From NCBI RefSeq assembly GCF_032399705.1, contig NZ_CP135922.1:3224001-3288000 (forward strand): 64,000 bases of DNA, given 5' to 3'. Both the position numbers and the translations under genes were made by a program. Positions 9,374-17,151 of the stretch are shown piece after piece. The first letter of the stretch is position 1; every line of letters begins with the position of its first letter. A model generated the notes under the pieces. The model saw only the letters and a list, made by a program, of their open reading frames with translations. It made no database searches and had not been told where the DNA came from. The DNA is from Paenibacillus sp. BIC5C1 (GTDB lineage: Bacteria; Bacillota; Bacilli; Paenibacillales; Paenibacillaceae).

Positions 9374-9844
9374 ATGTTCATTAGAGAGATAGAGGAAAAA
9401 GATAATCAAGAAGTAGAGTCTCTGATTCGAAGCTGTTTGATTGAATTCGGGGCCAATAAGTCAGGAACGGCCTGGGCTGATCCGAATCTGGGCGATTTTT
9501 ATCATCTTTATCAACGGGAGGGCTCCAGGTATTGGGTGGTGGAGCATAACTCAACCATTGTAGCCGGCTGCGGAATCGGACCCGTGGAGGGATTTTCACA
9601 TATTTGTGAATTGCAGAAGATGTATGCATTAAAAGAAGCACGAGGCACCGGAATCTCATATGAATTGCTTCAGATTTCGCTGGAATATGCCAAAGACCAC
9701 TATGAACAATGTTATCTTGAAACGTTGAGCAGCATGGTCGCAGCTAACAAGTTCTATATCAAGAACGGTTTTATAGCATTGGACGAACCGTTAAATGCTA
9801 CGGAGCATTTCGCTTGTGATGCATGGTATATCAAAACATTATAA
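9374..9844 (+). CDS. GNAT family N-acetyltransferase
   Basis: A 156-residue GNAT acyltransferase: MFIREIEEKDNQEVESLI at the N-terminus, a VVEHNSTIVAGCGIGP strand pair, the acetyl-CoA loop LKEARGTGISYELL (motif A, Q/R-x-x-G-x-G/A), and the C-terminal FYIKNGF. It resembles YjgM/PhnO-like small-molecule acetyltransferases. ATG 9374 was preferred over 9359, because GTGGAGG lies 8-9 bases before it. It follows the MFS gene by 86 bp, with a TATAAT at 9320-9325 suggesting its own promoter. The substrate is unknown. Confidence 0.87.
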   Translation: MFIREIEEKDNQEVESLIRSCLIEFGANKSGTAWADPNLGDFYHLYQREGSRYWVVEHNSTIVAGCGIGPVEGFSHICELQKMYALKEARGTGISYELLQISLEYAKDHYEQCYLETLSSMVAANKFYIKNGFIALDEPLNATEHFACDAWYIKTL

Positions 9845-9862
9845 ATTCACACCTCAAGCTCC

Positions 9863-9911
9863 AAAAGCCTAGTTCAAGCGTCAGATTGTCGACGATGAAT
9901 TAGGCTTTTTT
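9863..9911. terminator. Intrinsic terminator
   Basis: AAAAGCCTAGTTC pairs with GAATTAGGCTTTT (one wobble), followed by T. It can serve the GNAT gene and, less well, the convergent TetR gene. Confidence 0.78.
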
Positions 9912-9934
9912 GCATTTTTATATACCCATATACG

Positions 9935-10531
9935 TTAAAGAAAGGTCAAACAAAGCTGCTCCACGATGCGATTGGGAGAGTTACCGCGCACGTTTTTTTG
10001 AAAAAGATACGAGTCATTGCTCATGGCCGTCAGAAGCATGTCCGTTTTGAACAAACTGATGGCCTGTGATTCGTTACTCTCTGTTGCCATCTCTTCGAAT
10101 AGTTCAAATAGCTGCTGATGCAATTGGTCATAAAGAGGACTTGAGGTTCTGGACTCTGATCCTTGATATACTGCATTCTCAATACCCGAGAGCAATTCCG
10201 CATTTTTCTCTCTAAATTGGATAAATAACGTCAGCAGACCCCGCAATCGCTCAGATGGTGGACGCTGTACATTCTCCTGCAAGTATATCTCCACATCATC
10301 GAAGAACAGCGCTGCATTATCTTTGATCAAGTCCATGCATAACTCACTCTTATTACGGTATCGGCGGTATAAGGTACCCGCTCCAATCTGCGCTGCGGAA
10401 GCGATCTGATTCATGCTGACCCGCTCGACGCCGTGCAGCTCGAATAATTTGCTAGCCACATCCAAGATACGTTGGCGATTCTCGGCGGCATCCCGTCGCT
10501 CCGAACGAGAGGTGGTATTGGTTATATCCAC
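9935..10531 (-). CDS. TetR/AcrR family transcriptional regulator
   Basis: A 198-residue TetR-type regulator. The DNA-binding domain spans about residues 17-63, with RQRILDVASKLFELHGV, MNQIASAAQIGAGTLYRRY and the following NKSELCMDLI helix. The C-terminal part is alpha-helical and ligand-binding in type. The start is GTG at 10531, with AGGAAG 9 bases upstream. It is divergent from the hydrolase-P450 operon across a region holding a 57-bp palindrome, so it probably controls that operon and itself. Confidence 0.9.
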   Translation of the reverse strand: MDITNTTSRSERRDAAENRQRILDVASKLFELHGVERVSMNQIASAAQIGAGTLYRRYRNKSELCMDLIKDNAALFFDDVEIYLQENVQRPPSERLRGLLTLFIQFREKNAELLSGIENAVYQGSESRTSSPLYDQLHQQLFELFEEMATESNESQAISLFKTDMLLTAMSNDSYLFQKNVRGNSPNRIVEQLCLTFL

Positions 10532-10565
10532 TGTCTGTCACTTCCTATCCTTCGACGTCCAAAAT

Positions 10566-10627
10566 TTGACAAGAGGAGAACCCTCCGTTTAATATCAAGA
10601 AGAGGTTAAGCGGAGAGTTCTCCTCTT
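10566..10627 (+). promoter_or_regulatory. Promoter embedded in a large palindrome, candidate TetR operator
   Basis: TTGACA (10566-10571) and TAATAT (10590-10595) are 18 bp apart. Overlapping them is an inverted repeat with 22-base arms (10571-10592 and 10606-10627, 20 of 22 paired) around a 13-base loop. In DNA this could be a repressor operator; in RNA it would be a strong hairpin in the 5' leader of the hydrolase-P450 operon. Confidence 0.6.
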
Positions 10628-10660
10628 AATCTTAATCAAAATGAGAGGGATGTGCAACCC

Positions 10661-11242
10661 ATGGAAAGTCATCATAACCAAGCTGCACTTCTGGTCATGG
10701 ATATGCAGAACATCATTGTATCGCAATATGTGAAGCACGAGGATGCACTGTTCCCGTTTCAGAAAGCGGTAGAAGCAGCTCGCAGACATAACGTACCCGT
10801 GATTTTTGTGAAGGTTGGTCATCGCCAGGAAGTCCCTCCAATAAGTGAGCGCAACAAGTTATTTGGAAAAAAGTCTAGCCGCGGCGATGTGAGCGAACCC
10901 AATCCGGCGATGAAAGTGGCAATGGACATTCATGAGTCGGTGCAGCCACTCCCAGGCGAGCTCATTGTGGACAAGTTCCGCGTCAGTGGATTCTCGGGAA
11001 GTGAATTGGAAAATCTCCTTCAATCCCATGGCATCAATACACTGGTCCTCAGTGGTATCGCAACCAGCGGAGTAGTTCTTTCTACATTATGTGAAGCGGC
11101 GGATAAGGACTACGCGCTGACCGTACTTTCTGATGCCTGTCTGGACAGAGACCCTGAAGTTCATCGTGTTCTCATCGAGAGTGTATTCCCCCAACATGCC
11201 GATGTGCTGACTGTAGATGATTGGATAAAAGCATTAATTTGA
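10661..11242 (+). CDS. Isochorismatase-like hydrolase family protein lacking the usual Cys
   Basis: A 193-residue protein of the isochorismatase-like (cysteine hydrolase) superfamily. The catalytic Asp region ALLVMDMQN is at residues 11-19, VIVDKF-type Lys region near residue 105 reads LIVDKFRVSGF, and the substrate loop reads LSGIATSGVVLST. In active nicotinamidases and isochorismatases this loop carries the nucleophilic Cys (as in TxxCV); here the position is Val. The protein is thus either a non-hydrolytic or a differently acting member. ATG 10661 follows GAGAGGGA. It is the first gene of a two-gene unit with a P450, 36 bp downstream. Confidence 0.85.
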   Translation: MESHHNQAALLVMDMQNIIVSQYVKHEDALFPFQKAVEAARRHNVPVIFVKVGHRQEVPPISERNKLFGKKSSRGDVSEPNPAMKVAMDIHESVQPLPGELIVDKFRVSGFSGSELENLLQSHGINTLVLSGIATSGVVLSTLCEAADKDYALTVLSDACLDRDPEVHRVLIESVFPQHADVLTVDDWIKALI

Positions 11243-11278
11243 ACCTAATAAAATTTTCGAAGTGAAAGGGTGGTTATA

Positions 11279-12541
11279 ATGAGCGAGCTAGATCCTAATG
11301 CTTCACAACAAGCAGCGCTGAGTCTGTTTAGTGGGGATAGTGGTGAAAACCCGTTTTCACTGATCAAGCAGTTGCGTGATACAGGTCCTGTTATTCCGGT
11401 ATCTTTGCCAATGGGTGGTACAGATCGCGGGCAGTGGTTGGTCACACGAATGGAAGAAGCTTCACAGGTGCTTAAAGATCATGCCCACTTCACAGTTGAC
11501 CCATTATCCATCGACGGCAATGAGAATGTCCTGAAAGCCTATGTGGAGAATATCGATCCAGATGCTCCTCCAACGTTCTTCACCGGGAAATCAATGCTCT
11601 CTGTAGATGAGCCTGATCATCGGCGATTGCGCCGACTGGTCTCCAAAGCTTTTACCCCAAAATATATGGAAAGTCTTCGCCCGCGTGTGCAGCAGATCGC
11701 TGATGAATTACTGGATCAGGTTCAATCCCAGGGCGAGATGGATTTGGTCAAGGACTACGCCTATCCCTTACCGATTCATGTGATATCCGATATGCTGGGA
11801 GTACCTAAAGCGGATCGCCCACAGATCCAGACCTGGTCCTCCGCAATTGCACATGGTCTGGGCCTCGGAGTGCGTGAACCGGGAGTGGAGGAACACCTCC
11901 GAGCTTTCGGAGACTATACTGCGCAGCTGGTAGCTGAAAAACGCAAATATCCTGCGGATGATTTGATCAGCCAATTGATTGCCATAGAAGAAGAGGGCGA
12001 TCGACTCAGTGAACCGGAACTGTTATCCATGATTACGTTATTGATTTTTGCTGGCCATGAGACAACATCCAATCTGATTGCTACGGGTGCAATGATGTTA
12101 TTGGATCATCCTGAACAATTGGAGAAGCTCAAGGCTGATCTTAGTCTGGCACCTTCTGCTGTAGAGGAATTGCTGCGTTTTAACGGGCCAGCAACCATTG
12201 CCGGACCTCGTTTTGCAACTGAGGATTTAGAGCTAGCAGGGCAACAGATCAAAAAGGGAGATATGGTCATCCCCGTACTGAAATCAGCCAATCGGGATGA
12301 ACTTCAATTTGAACAGTCAGAGGATCTGGATGTTGCCCGTCATATTAATCGTCATCTGGCTTTTGGTCATGGCATTCATTCCTGCTTGGGGGCTCCACTT
12401 GCTCGTGTGGAGGGAGATATCGCTTTTACAACGTTGTTAAAACGCATGCCTAATTTGCGACTTAATATTCCTCGGGAAAACATTGAGTGGCATTTGGCGC
12501 TAAGTTCGCAGAGCTTGGCTGCCTTACCTGTCGCATTTTAG
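11279..12541 (+). CDS. Cytochrome P450, CYP107-like
   Basis: A 420-residue soluble class I bacterial P450. The I-helix oxygen-binding motif is FAGHETT, the K-helix ExxR is in VEELLRF, and the heme loop is FGHGIHSCLGAPLAR with the axial thiolate at Cys369. The general sequence is closest to CYP107/BioI-type enzymes that hydroxylate fatty acids, steroids or polyketides. It needs ferredoxin and a reductase, none of which are nearby. GAAAGGG precedes the ATG. It is co-transcribed with the isochorismatase-like gene and probably controlled by the divergent TetR. Confidence 0.93.
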   Translation: MSELDPNASQQAALSLFSGDSGENPFSLIKQLRDTGPVIPVSLPMGGTDRGQWLVTRMEEASQVLKDHAHFTVDPLSIDGNENVLKAYVENIDPDAPPTFFTGKSMLSVDEPDHRRLRRLVSKAFTPKYMESLRPRVQQIADELLDQVQSQGEMDLVKDYAYPLPIHVISDMLGVPKADRPQIQTWSSAIAHGLGLGVREPGVEEHLRAFGDYTAQLVAEKRKYPADDLISQLIAIEEEGDRLSEPELLSMITLLIFAGHETTSNLIATGAMMLLDHPEQLEKLKADLSLAPSAVEELLRFNGPATIAGPRFATEDLELAGQQIKKGDMVIPVLKSANRDELQFEQSEDLDVARHINRHLAFGHGIHSCLGAPLARVEGDIAFTTLLKRMPNLRLNIPRENIEWHLALSSQSLAALPVAF

Positions 12542-12597
12542 CAGCAAGAGTTAGCGTTACGTTTTTTCTTGCGGCAAGAAGAAATGTATAATTCAAA

Positions 12598-12625
12598 AAA
12601 TCCGCCATGTTTGGCGGATTTCTTG
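12598..12625. terminator. Intrinsic terminator
   Basis: AAATCCGCCA pairs with TGGCGGATTT around a 3-4-base loop. It lies between the convergent P450 and dehydrogenase genes, with an A run on the left and T-rich sequence on the right. Confidence 0.82.
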
Positions 12626-12689
12626 TTTTGGGCTATAAGTTTCATGACGAATGGCAACACTCCAGAAATATAGCTGTTTCATTTCAATA

Positions 12690-13709
12690 TTATGTCAGAT
12701 CAATGACCACTTTAACGGTTCCCTTGGCTTCAATGGCTGTAGTAAAGGCTTTCTGAATATCATCCAGTTTAAATACATGGGTGACCAGTGTGGACAGTTC
12801 TTCTTGGAAGCTGGTCAGATGCTCCACCACCTTGGCAAAATCCTCGTGCGTATAGCCGCTGGAGCCTTTGACCTGAACTTCTTTGGACATAATCTGTTGT
12901 AAACTGATTGGTACTTCAGATTTATATACGGCGATAATTGAAATTCTAGCTTTAGGTTTAACGATCTTCATCATGTTCTCAAACAAAACCGGAGCACCTG
13001 CCGCATCAATAAACACATCGACATCCGGGACGTCAACACCGTATACGTTCACAGAACCGTAATGCCGGGTCAATCCTTCTTCAAGAGTGGTTTCACCTGT
13101 ATTCACGGTTAACGCCCCAAGTCCCGCAGCTTTTGTCAAACGCCATTCATCCATGTCCACCACGCAGACATGTTTCATGCCTTCGGCAATCAAACTGGCA
13201 GCGGCCAGCAAGCCGATTGGACCAGCCCCCATTACAACAATGTGGTCTTCGGTCTCAGGGTTGGCACTGAAAGCGCCGTGTCGCCCAACACTCATTGGTT
13301 CAATCAGTGAAGCGACTTCTGCGGATACCGTTTTATCCATTTGGTACAGATTATAATCAAGCTCGGCGTCTTCGATTAATACATATTGGGAAAATCCGGA
13401 GCATTCCAGGGACTTGCGTCTTCCTGCTTTTTTGGCAGTGATGGGATTAATCCCAACGCGCATTCCAATTTTGATCATCGCAGAAACTTCTGATCCAATT
13501 TCGACAATATCGCCGACCATTTCATGTCCAAATTCCGAACCAAGGCTGATGCCCATGTTACCGTTGCCTGCCTTAACAATATTAATATCCGTACCGCAGA
13601 TGCCAGCCCGTACATTTCTGACCAGTACATCTCGGGGACCTACGACCGGGGTTGATCTTTCTTCAACACGAATATCATTTTTACCATAATAGATGGCTGC
13701 TTTCATCAT
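12690..13709 (-). CDS. Zinc-type alcohol/polyol dehydrogenase (MDR family)
   Basis: A 339-residue medium-chain dehydrogenase/reductase. GroES-like N-terminal domain with catalytic zinc ligands in GICGTD and GHE, then a Rossmann domain with VVMGAGPIGLLAAA. It resembles threonine, sorbitol and butanediol dehydrogenases. The usual lobe with four cysteines that bind structural zinc is missing: this stretch (about residues 95-112) keeps only one Cys. Start at 13709 is supported by AAGGAG 8 bases before the ATG pair; a GTG at 13718 overlaps that site. It stands alone, divergent from the two-component genes. The substrate is unknown. Confidence 0.88.
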   Translation of the reverse strand: MMKAAIYYGKNDIRVEERSTPVVGPRDVLVRNVRAGICGTDINIVKAGNGNMGISLGSEFGHEMVGDIVEIGSEVSAMIKIGMRVGINPITAKKAGRRKSLECSGFSQYVLIEDAELDYNLYQMDKTVSAEVASLIEPMSVGRHGAFSANPETEDHIVVMGAGPIGLLAAASLIAEGMKHVCVVDMDEWRLTKAAGLGALTVNTGETTLEEGLTRHYGSVNVYGVDVPDVDVFIDAAGAPVLFENMMKIVKPKARISIIAVYKSEVPISLQQIMSKEVQVKGSSGYTHEDFAKVVEHLTSFQEELSTLVTHVFKLDDIQKAFTTAIEAKGTVKVVIDLT

Positions 13710-13884
13710 GACTTTCACTCCTTATGACTGATTATCGTCCATCTGCAGGTGCTGCCTATGAACGATTCGATAGGGCAATCATGAAGTACTGATGTTTCCA
13801 AGTTGTTAGCAAGATGTTTGAGAGATATGAATTTAAATCATGAATTGAGAATAATAGATCGGTGTGCGCCGCCATAAACAATTT

Positions 13885-13906
13885 GTTAACAACTTTTTAT
13901 TATAAT
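13885..13906 (+). promoter_or_regulatory. Candidate activator site and -10 of the response regulator gene
   Basis: GTTAACAACTT (13885-13895) lies just before TATAAT (13901-13906), which has no recognisable -35. Related GTTAACA and AACAACTT words occur upstream of the gene at 15842, hinting at a shared response-regulator site. Confidence 0.4.
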
Positions 13907-13942
13907 GACCCCATTCAGTCAGCCGGAAAGGATGTTTTTTAT

Positions 13943-14614
13943 ATGATCCATATACTTGTTGTGGAAGACGATACCAAGCTCAATCGAATTATTTGCACCT
14001 ATCTATCGAATAATGGGTATGAGGCCAAAGGGTGCTTTAATCCGCGTGAGGCTTATGATTTGATGTATAACCAGATGTACGATCTTCTCATTTCCGATGT
14101 GATGATGCCAGAGATTGATGGTTTTGAATTTGCCGAGACCGTAAGAGGCATCAATAAGACGATTCCCATTCTTTTTATTACCGCCCGTGATGATATTTCC
14201 TCCAAACAAAGAGGTTTTCTTGCAGGCATCGATGATTACATGGTCAAACCGGCGGATCTGGACGAACTGGTCCTGCGCGTGGGTGCTCTCCTGCGGCGGG
14301 CTAATATCGCCCATGAGAAGAAATTGATTGTAGGCAGTCTGCTCATGGACGCCAATGATATGACGACTACGGTGGATGGCATAGATATTCCTGTGACAGT
14401 CCGGGAATTCAACATTCTTTACAAACTGTTATCCTATCCGAAACATACCTTTTCAAGAGCTCAGCTTATGGATGAGTTCTGGGGTATCGAAAGTCAGACG
14501 AGCTTGCGTGCCGTGGATGTATACATTGTCAAACTTCGCGATAAGTTCTCCTGTTGTGAGGATTTCAAAATCATGACGGTACATGGTCTGGGTTATAAGG
14601 CTGTACTGCAATGA
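13943..14614 (+). CDS. OmpR/PhoB-type response regulator
   Basis: A 223-residue DNA-binding response regulator. Receiver domain residues 1-115 with acidic pair ED at 8-10, phosphoacceptor Asp52 in LLISDVMMP, Thr in LFITARD and Lys in YMVKP. The C-terminal winged helix starts near residue 130 and ends RAVDVYIVKLRDKF...VHGLGYKA. The ATG at 13943 is preceded by AAAGGA; frames reading farther upstream have no site. It overlaps the sensor kinase gene by four bases. Paired with that kinase, it probably controls the membrane-protein operon starting at 15842. Confidence 0.92.
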   Translation: MIHILVVEDDTKLNRIICTYLSNNGYEAKGCFNPREAYDLMYNQMYDLLISDVMMPEIDGFEFAETVRGINKTIPILFITARDDISSKQRGFLAGIDDYMVKPADLDELVLRVGALLRRANIAHEKKLIVGSLLMDANDMTTTVDGIDIPVTVREFNILYKLLSYPKHTFSRAQLMDEFWGIESQTSLRAVDVYIVKLRDKFSCCEDFKIMTVHGLGYKAVLQ

Positions 14615-15678
14615 ACAAGAAGCAGAAACCTGATGCACGAATCAAGTCCCACCTTTTTTCTTGGAAAGAGTTCTTGCTTACCTACCTTTTGCTGTCGATC
14701 CTGACGGCGGGTCAAGCCCTAATCTATGATGCGTATTTACCGGTGGAAGTTGTGCCGTGGCAGTACATTTTTGGAATCTCGGGATATTGGAGCATTGTGA
14801 GTCTCATTTTTTGCCTGGTCACCGCACGACAAAGGTACAAAACGTTTGATAAGCCTATGCGAAAACTCAGTGAGGCTGCAAAGCAGGTAGCAGAAGGTGA
14901 CTTCTCGGTATATCTCGAACCGATTCATAGAGCGGACAAGCTGAACTATGTGGATGTCATGTTTGAGGACTTTAACAAGATGGTGGAGGAATTGAACAGC
15001 ATTGAGACGTTGAAAAACGACTTTATTTCGAATGTATCCCATGAAATCAAGACACCACTGTCTGTCATTCATGGCTACGCCACGGCCCTACAGCAGGATG
15101 ATTTGGAACCCGATCTTCGAAAGGAATATACGGATACTATTATTTCCTCTACCAATAAGCTGGCGACGCTCGTCGTCAACATCCTCAAGCTGAACAAGCT
15201 GGAGAACCAGGAGATTCTGCCTGTTGCCGATCCGTATGATTTATGTAGGCAGCTCGTGGATTGCGCGATATATTTTGAAAATACATGGGAAGAAAAAAAT
15301 ATTGAATTTGTGGTCGATATTGAGGATCGCGCGATGATTCAATCTGAAGAGAGTATGCTGGAGATCGTATGGCACAACCTGATCTCCAATGCGCTTAAAT
15401 TCACACCCTCCGGTGGAACAATTACCTTGAAGCAAAGTTCGGATGACGATACGATCACGGTTATGGTATCCGATACAGGCTGTGGGATGGATGAGGAAAC
15501 GATGAGGCATATCTTCGATAAATTCTATCAGGGCGATGCTTCCCACCATGCGGAGGGGAACGGTCTGGGGCTTGCTCTTTCGCTCCGCGTTATTGAGCTG
15601 GTAGGTGGCGTCATATCGGTAAAAAGTGAGCCTAATAAGGGCACGACATTTACAGTCCAGTTACAAGTTAAACGTTGA
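14611..15678 (+). CDS. Sensor histidine kinase
   Basis: A 355-residue membrane kinase. Two membrane helices (about 21-40 and 52-71) with only a very short extracytoplasmic loop of some 11 residues, then a HAMP-like linker (76-130), the dimerisation domain with His144 in VSHEIKTPL, and the ATPase domain with the N box WHNLISNALKF, DTGCGMD and GLGLALS. The tiny external loop suggests sensing in the membrane or through a partner protein, as in intramembrane-sensing kinases of Bacillota. The start overlaps the regulator's stop. An 18-bp perfect hairpin follows. Confidence 0.92.
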   Translation: MNKKQKPDARIKSHLFSWKEFLLTYLLLSILTAGQALIYDAYLPVEVVPWQYIFGISGYWSIVSLIFCLVTARQRYKTFDKPMRKLSEAAKQVAEGDFSVYLEPIHRADKLNYVDVMFEDFNKMVEELNSIETLKNDFISNVSHEIKTPLSVIHGYATALQQDDLEPDLRKEYTDTIISSTNKLATLVVNILKLNKLENQEILPVADPYDLCRQLVDCAIYFENTWEEKNIEFVVDIEDRAMIQSEESMLEIVWHNLISNALKFTPSGGTITLKQSSDDDTITVMVSDTGCGMDEETMRHIFDKFYQGDASHHAEGNGLGLALSLRVIELVGGVISVKSEPNKGTTFTVQLQVKR

Positions 15679-15690
15679 TATGCAATGCAT

Positions 15691-15734
15691 AAGGACAGCC
15701 TGAATTCGGATTATTTCGAATTCAGGCTGTCCTT
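15691..15734. terminator. Strong hairpin, terminator of the two-component genes
   Basis: AAGGACAGCCTGAATTCG pairs perfectly over 18 bp with its inverse copy at 15717-15734 around an 8-base loop. The following T tract is weak (TTATTAATATTT), so some read-through is possible. Confidence 0.75.
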
Positions 15735-15745
15735 ATTAATATTTC

Positions 15746-15789
15746 GTTAACATTTTATAAGCAACTTATAAACAACTTACCACTACGAT
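15746..15789 (+). promoter_or_regulatory. Repeated-word activator region and -10 before the 15842 operon
   Basis: The stretch holds GTTAACA and three roughly 10-11-bp spaced words of the type AAC-TTATAA/AACAACTTA, followed by TACGAT (15784-15789) as a -10. No standard -35 is seen. Phased direct repeats without a -35 are typical of OmpR-type activated promoters. Confidence 0.45.
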
Positions 15790-15841
15790 AGGAACATCCA
15801 ATACAGGGTGAAGAAAAAAGTTGAAGGAGTGTTGAAAAGCC

Positions 15842-16375
15842 ATGAAAGAGCTAACGAAAAATGAACATAACTTTATAGGCTATGAATACAAGGACATTAC
15901 GGTAAAACAGGACTCCGAGTCCGTCTATGCCGATGGCTATACCCATTTTGGCTGGATGTTGGAAGGAACCTCGACGCCGTTTCAGAATGTGGGTTCTGTA
16001 ACAATGAAATTCAAGCGTGATCGCAAAATCCGCAATAAAGCGGAGCTGACTCGTCTTCAGCGGCAGTTCGAAGCCTGTGTGACTGACATTGAAACGTTGG
16101 AACGCTCGAAGCTTACGAGTGCTTCTATCGTTGCCTATGGGATCGGTCTCTTGGGAACGGCATGTATGGCTGGTTCCGTGTTTGCCTATCTGGACAATAT
16201 GCTGCCACTGTGTGTCATTCTTGCCATTCCCGGTTTTGCGGGCTGGATCATTCCGTATTTCAGTTTCAATGGTATTCGACGGAAAAAGACAGATAAAGTA
16301 ACACCTTTTATTGACAAGAAATACGACGAAATCTATGAAGTATGCGAGAAGGCCAATGGTTTGCTGGCCAAGTAA
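15842..16375 (+). CDS. Membrane protein of unknown function, two TM helices
   Basis: A 177-residue protein I cannot assign to a characterised family. The N-terminal 65 residues are soluble with beta character (YEYKDITVKQD, then FGWMLEG). A charged coiled-coil-like stretch (65-95) is followed by two membrane helices (about 96-118 and 121-142) and a charged helical tail of about 30 residues. AAGGAG lies upstream of the ATG. It is the first gene of a run of membrane proteins directly downstream of a two-component system, and the repeated words in its promoter region suggest control by that system. Confidence 0.7.
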   Translation: MKELTKNEHNFIGYEYKDITVKQDSESVYADGYTHFGWMLEGTSTPFQNVGSVTMKFKRDRKIRNKAELTRLQRQFEACVTDIETLERSKLTSASIVAYGIGLLGTACMAGSVFAYLDNMLPLCVILAIPGFAGWIIPYFSFNGIRRKKTDKVTPFIDKKYDEIYEVCEKANGLLAK

Positions 16376-16380
16376 GAAAA

Positions 16381-17055
16381 ATGCATTCGGAAAGGAAGAT
16401 ATATATTAAGGCAATCTTTGTTCATTACCTCGGAAACAAGCAAGATCGAGCTGCCATGTCTAACGCTGCATCTCTTGTCATCAACGCATTGATCGGCATA
16501 GGCAAGTTAATCCTTGGTTTATATCTCTTTTCCGGATGGTTTATTACGAATGCGGTATATTATCTGATCCTTTGTGTCGCCAGAGCACAAGTACTTCATC
16601 AATATAACGTAGCCAAAAGAATCGAATCCCCGCAGGAAAGGTATGTATTGGAGATTCAAGTCTATAAACGTGGAGGAATTCTGTTATGCATACTGGGCGT
16701 TTCCTATCTGTTGGTTTGTCTAAGGATGTATCTGCTTGGTGACACTTTTGTATTTAAAGGTTACATCGTGTACCTTGCAGCCGCCGTTGCTTTTACCAAA
16801 CTGGCTTTTGGTATTTCCGGAACAATAGCTAACCGGCATTTGAAAAATCCCTTGATCTCCACATTAAAAATGATTAACTTTACCGATGCCATGGTATCCA
16901 TTGTTGTTACTCAAGCCACGTTGCTGACGATGGAAGGCTCACCTCATGCAATAAACACGAGTGCCTGCTTTGGCATGGGGTGCAGTGTATTGTTTTGTCT
17001 TATCGGGGTATGGATGATGCTTCATAAGAAAAAAGAGCCTGTAACGGAGGGATGA
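16381..17055 (+). CDS. Multi-pass membrane protein of unknown function
   Basis: A 224-residue protein with about six membrane helices and no recognised domain. From memory it resembles an uncharacterised membrane protein family common in Clostridia, with a conserved segment near the fourth to fifth helix (here INFTDAMVSIVVTQATLL). A short charged N-terminus and a Lys-rich C-terminus suggest both ends are cytoplasmic. ATG 16381 is the first plausible start after the previous gene's stop; its ribosome binding site is weak, so translation may be coupled. The stop lies immediately before a very small gene. Confidence 0.65.
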   Translation: MHSERKIYIKAIFVHYLGNKQDRAAMSNAASLVINALIGIGKLILGLYLFSGWFITNAVYYLILCVARAQVLHQYNVAKRIESPQERYVLEIQVYKRGGILLCILGVSYLLVCLRMYLLGDTFVFKGYIVYLAAAVAFTKLAFGISGTIANRHLKNPLISTLKMINFTDAMVSIVVTQATLLTMEGSPHAINTSACFGMGCSVLFCLIGVWMMLHKKKEPVTEG

Positions 17056-17057
17056 AC

Positions 17058-17138
17058 ATGGAACTATGGTATGTAATCCTGCTTAATATCTGTCTAATTC
17101 TGATAAAAATCATCAAAGAGAAGTTCACAAGTCGCTGA
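17058..17138 (+). CDS. 26-residue hydrophobic peptide
   Basis: An ATG with GGAGGG six bases upstream opens a 26-codon frame ending in TGA at 17136-17138. The peptide starts [17 protein letters not shown] and ends in a basic cluster ([10 protein letters not shown]), that is, one membrane helix followed by a positively charged cytoplasmic tail. It fits exactly between a membrane protein gene and a chemoreceptor-like gene and has its own ribosome binding site. Such proteins often act as regulators or subunits of membrane complexes. No homolog is known to me. Confidence 0.5.
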   Translation: MELWYVILLNICLILIKIIKEKFTSR

Positions 17139-17151
17139 GGGGGAGCAAAAC

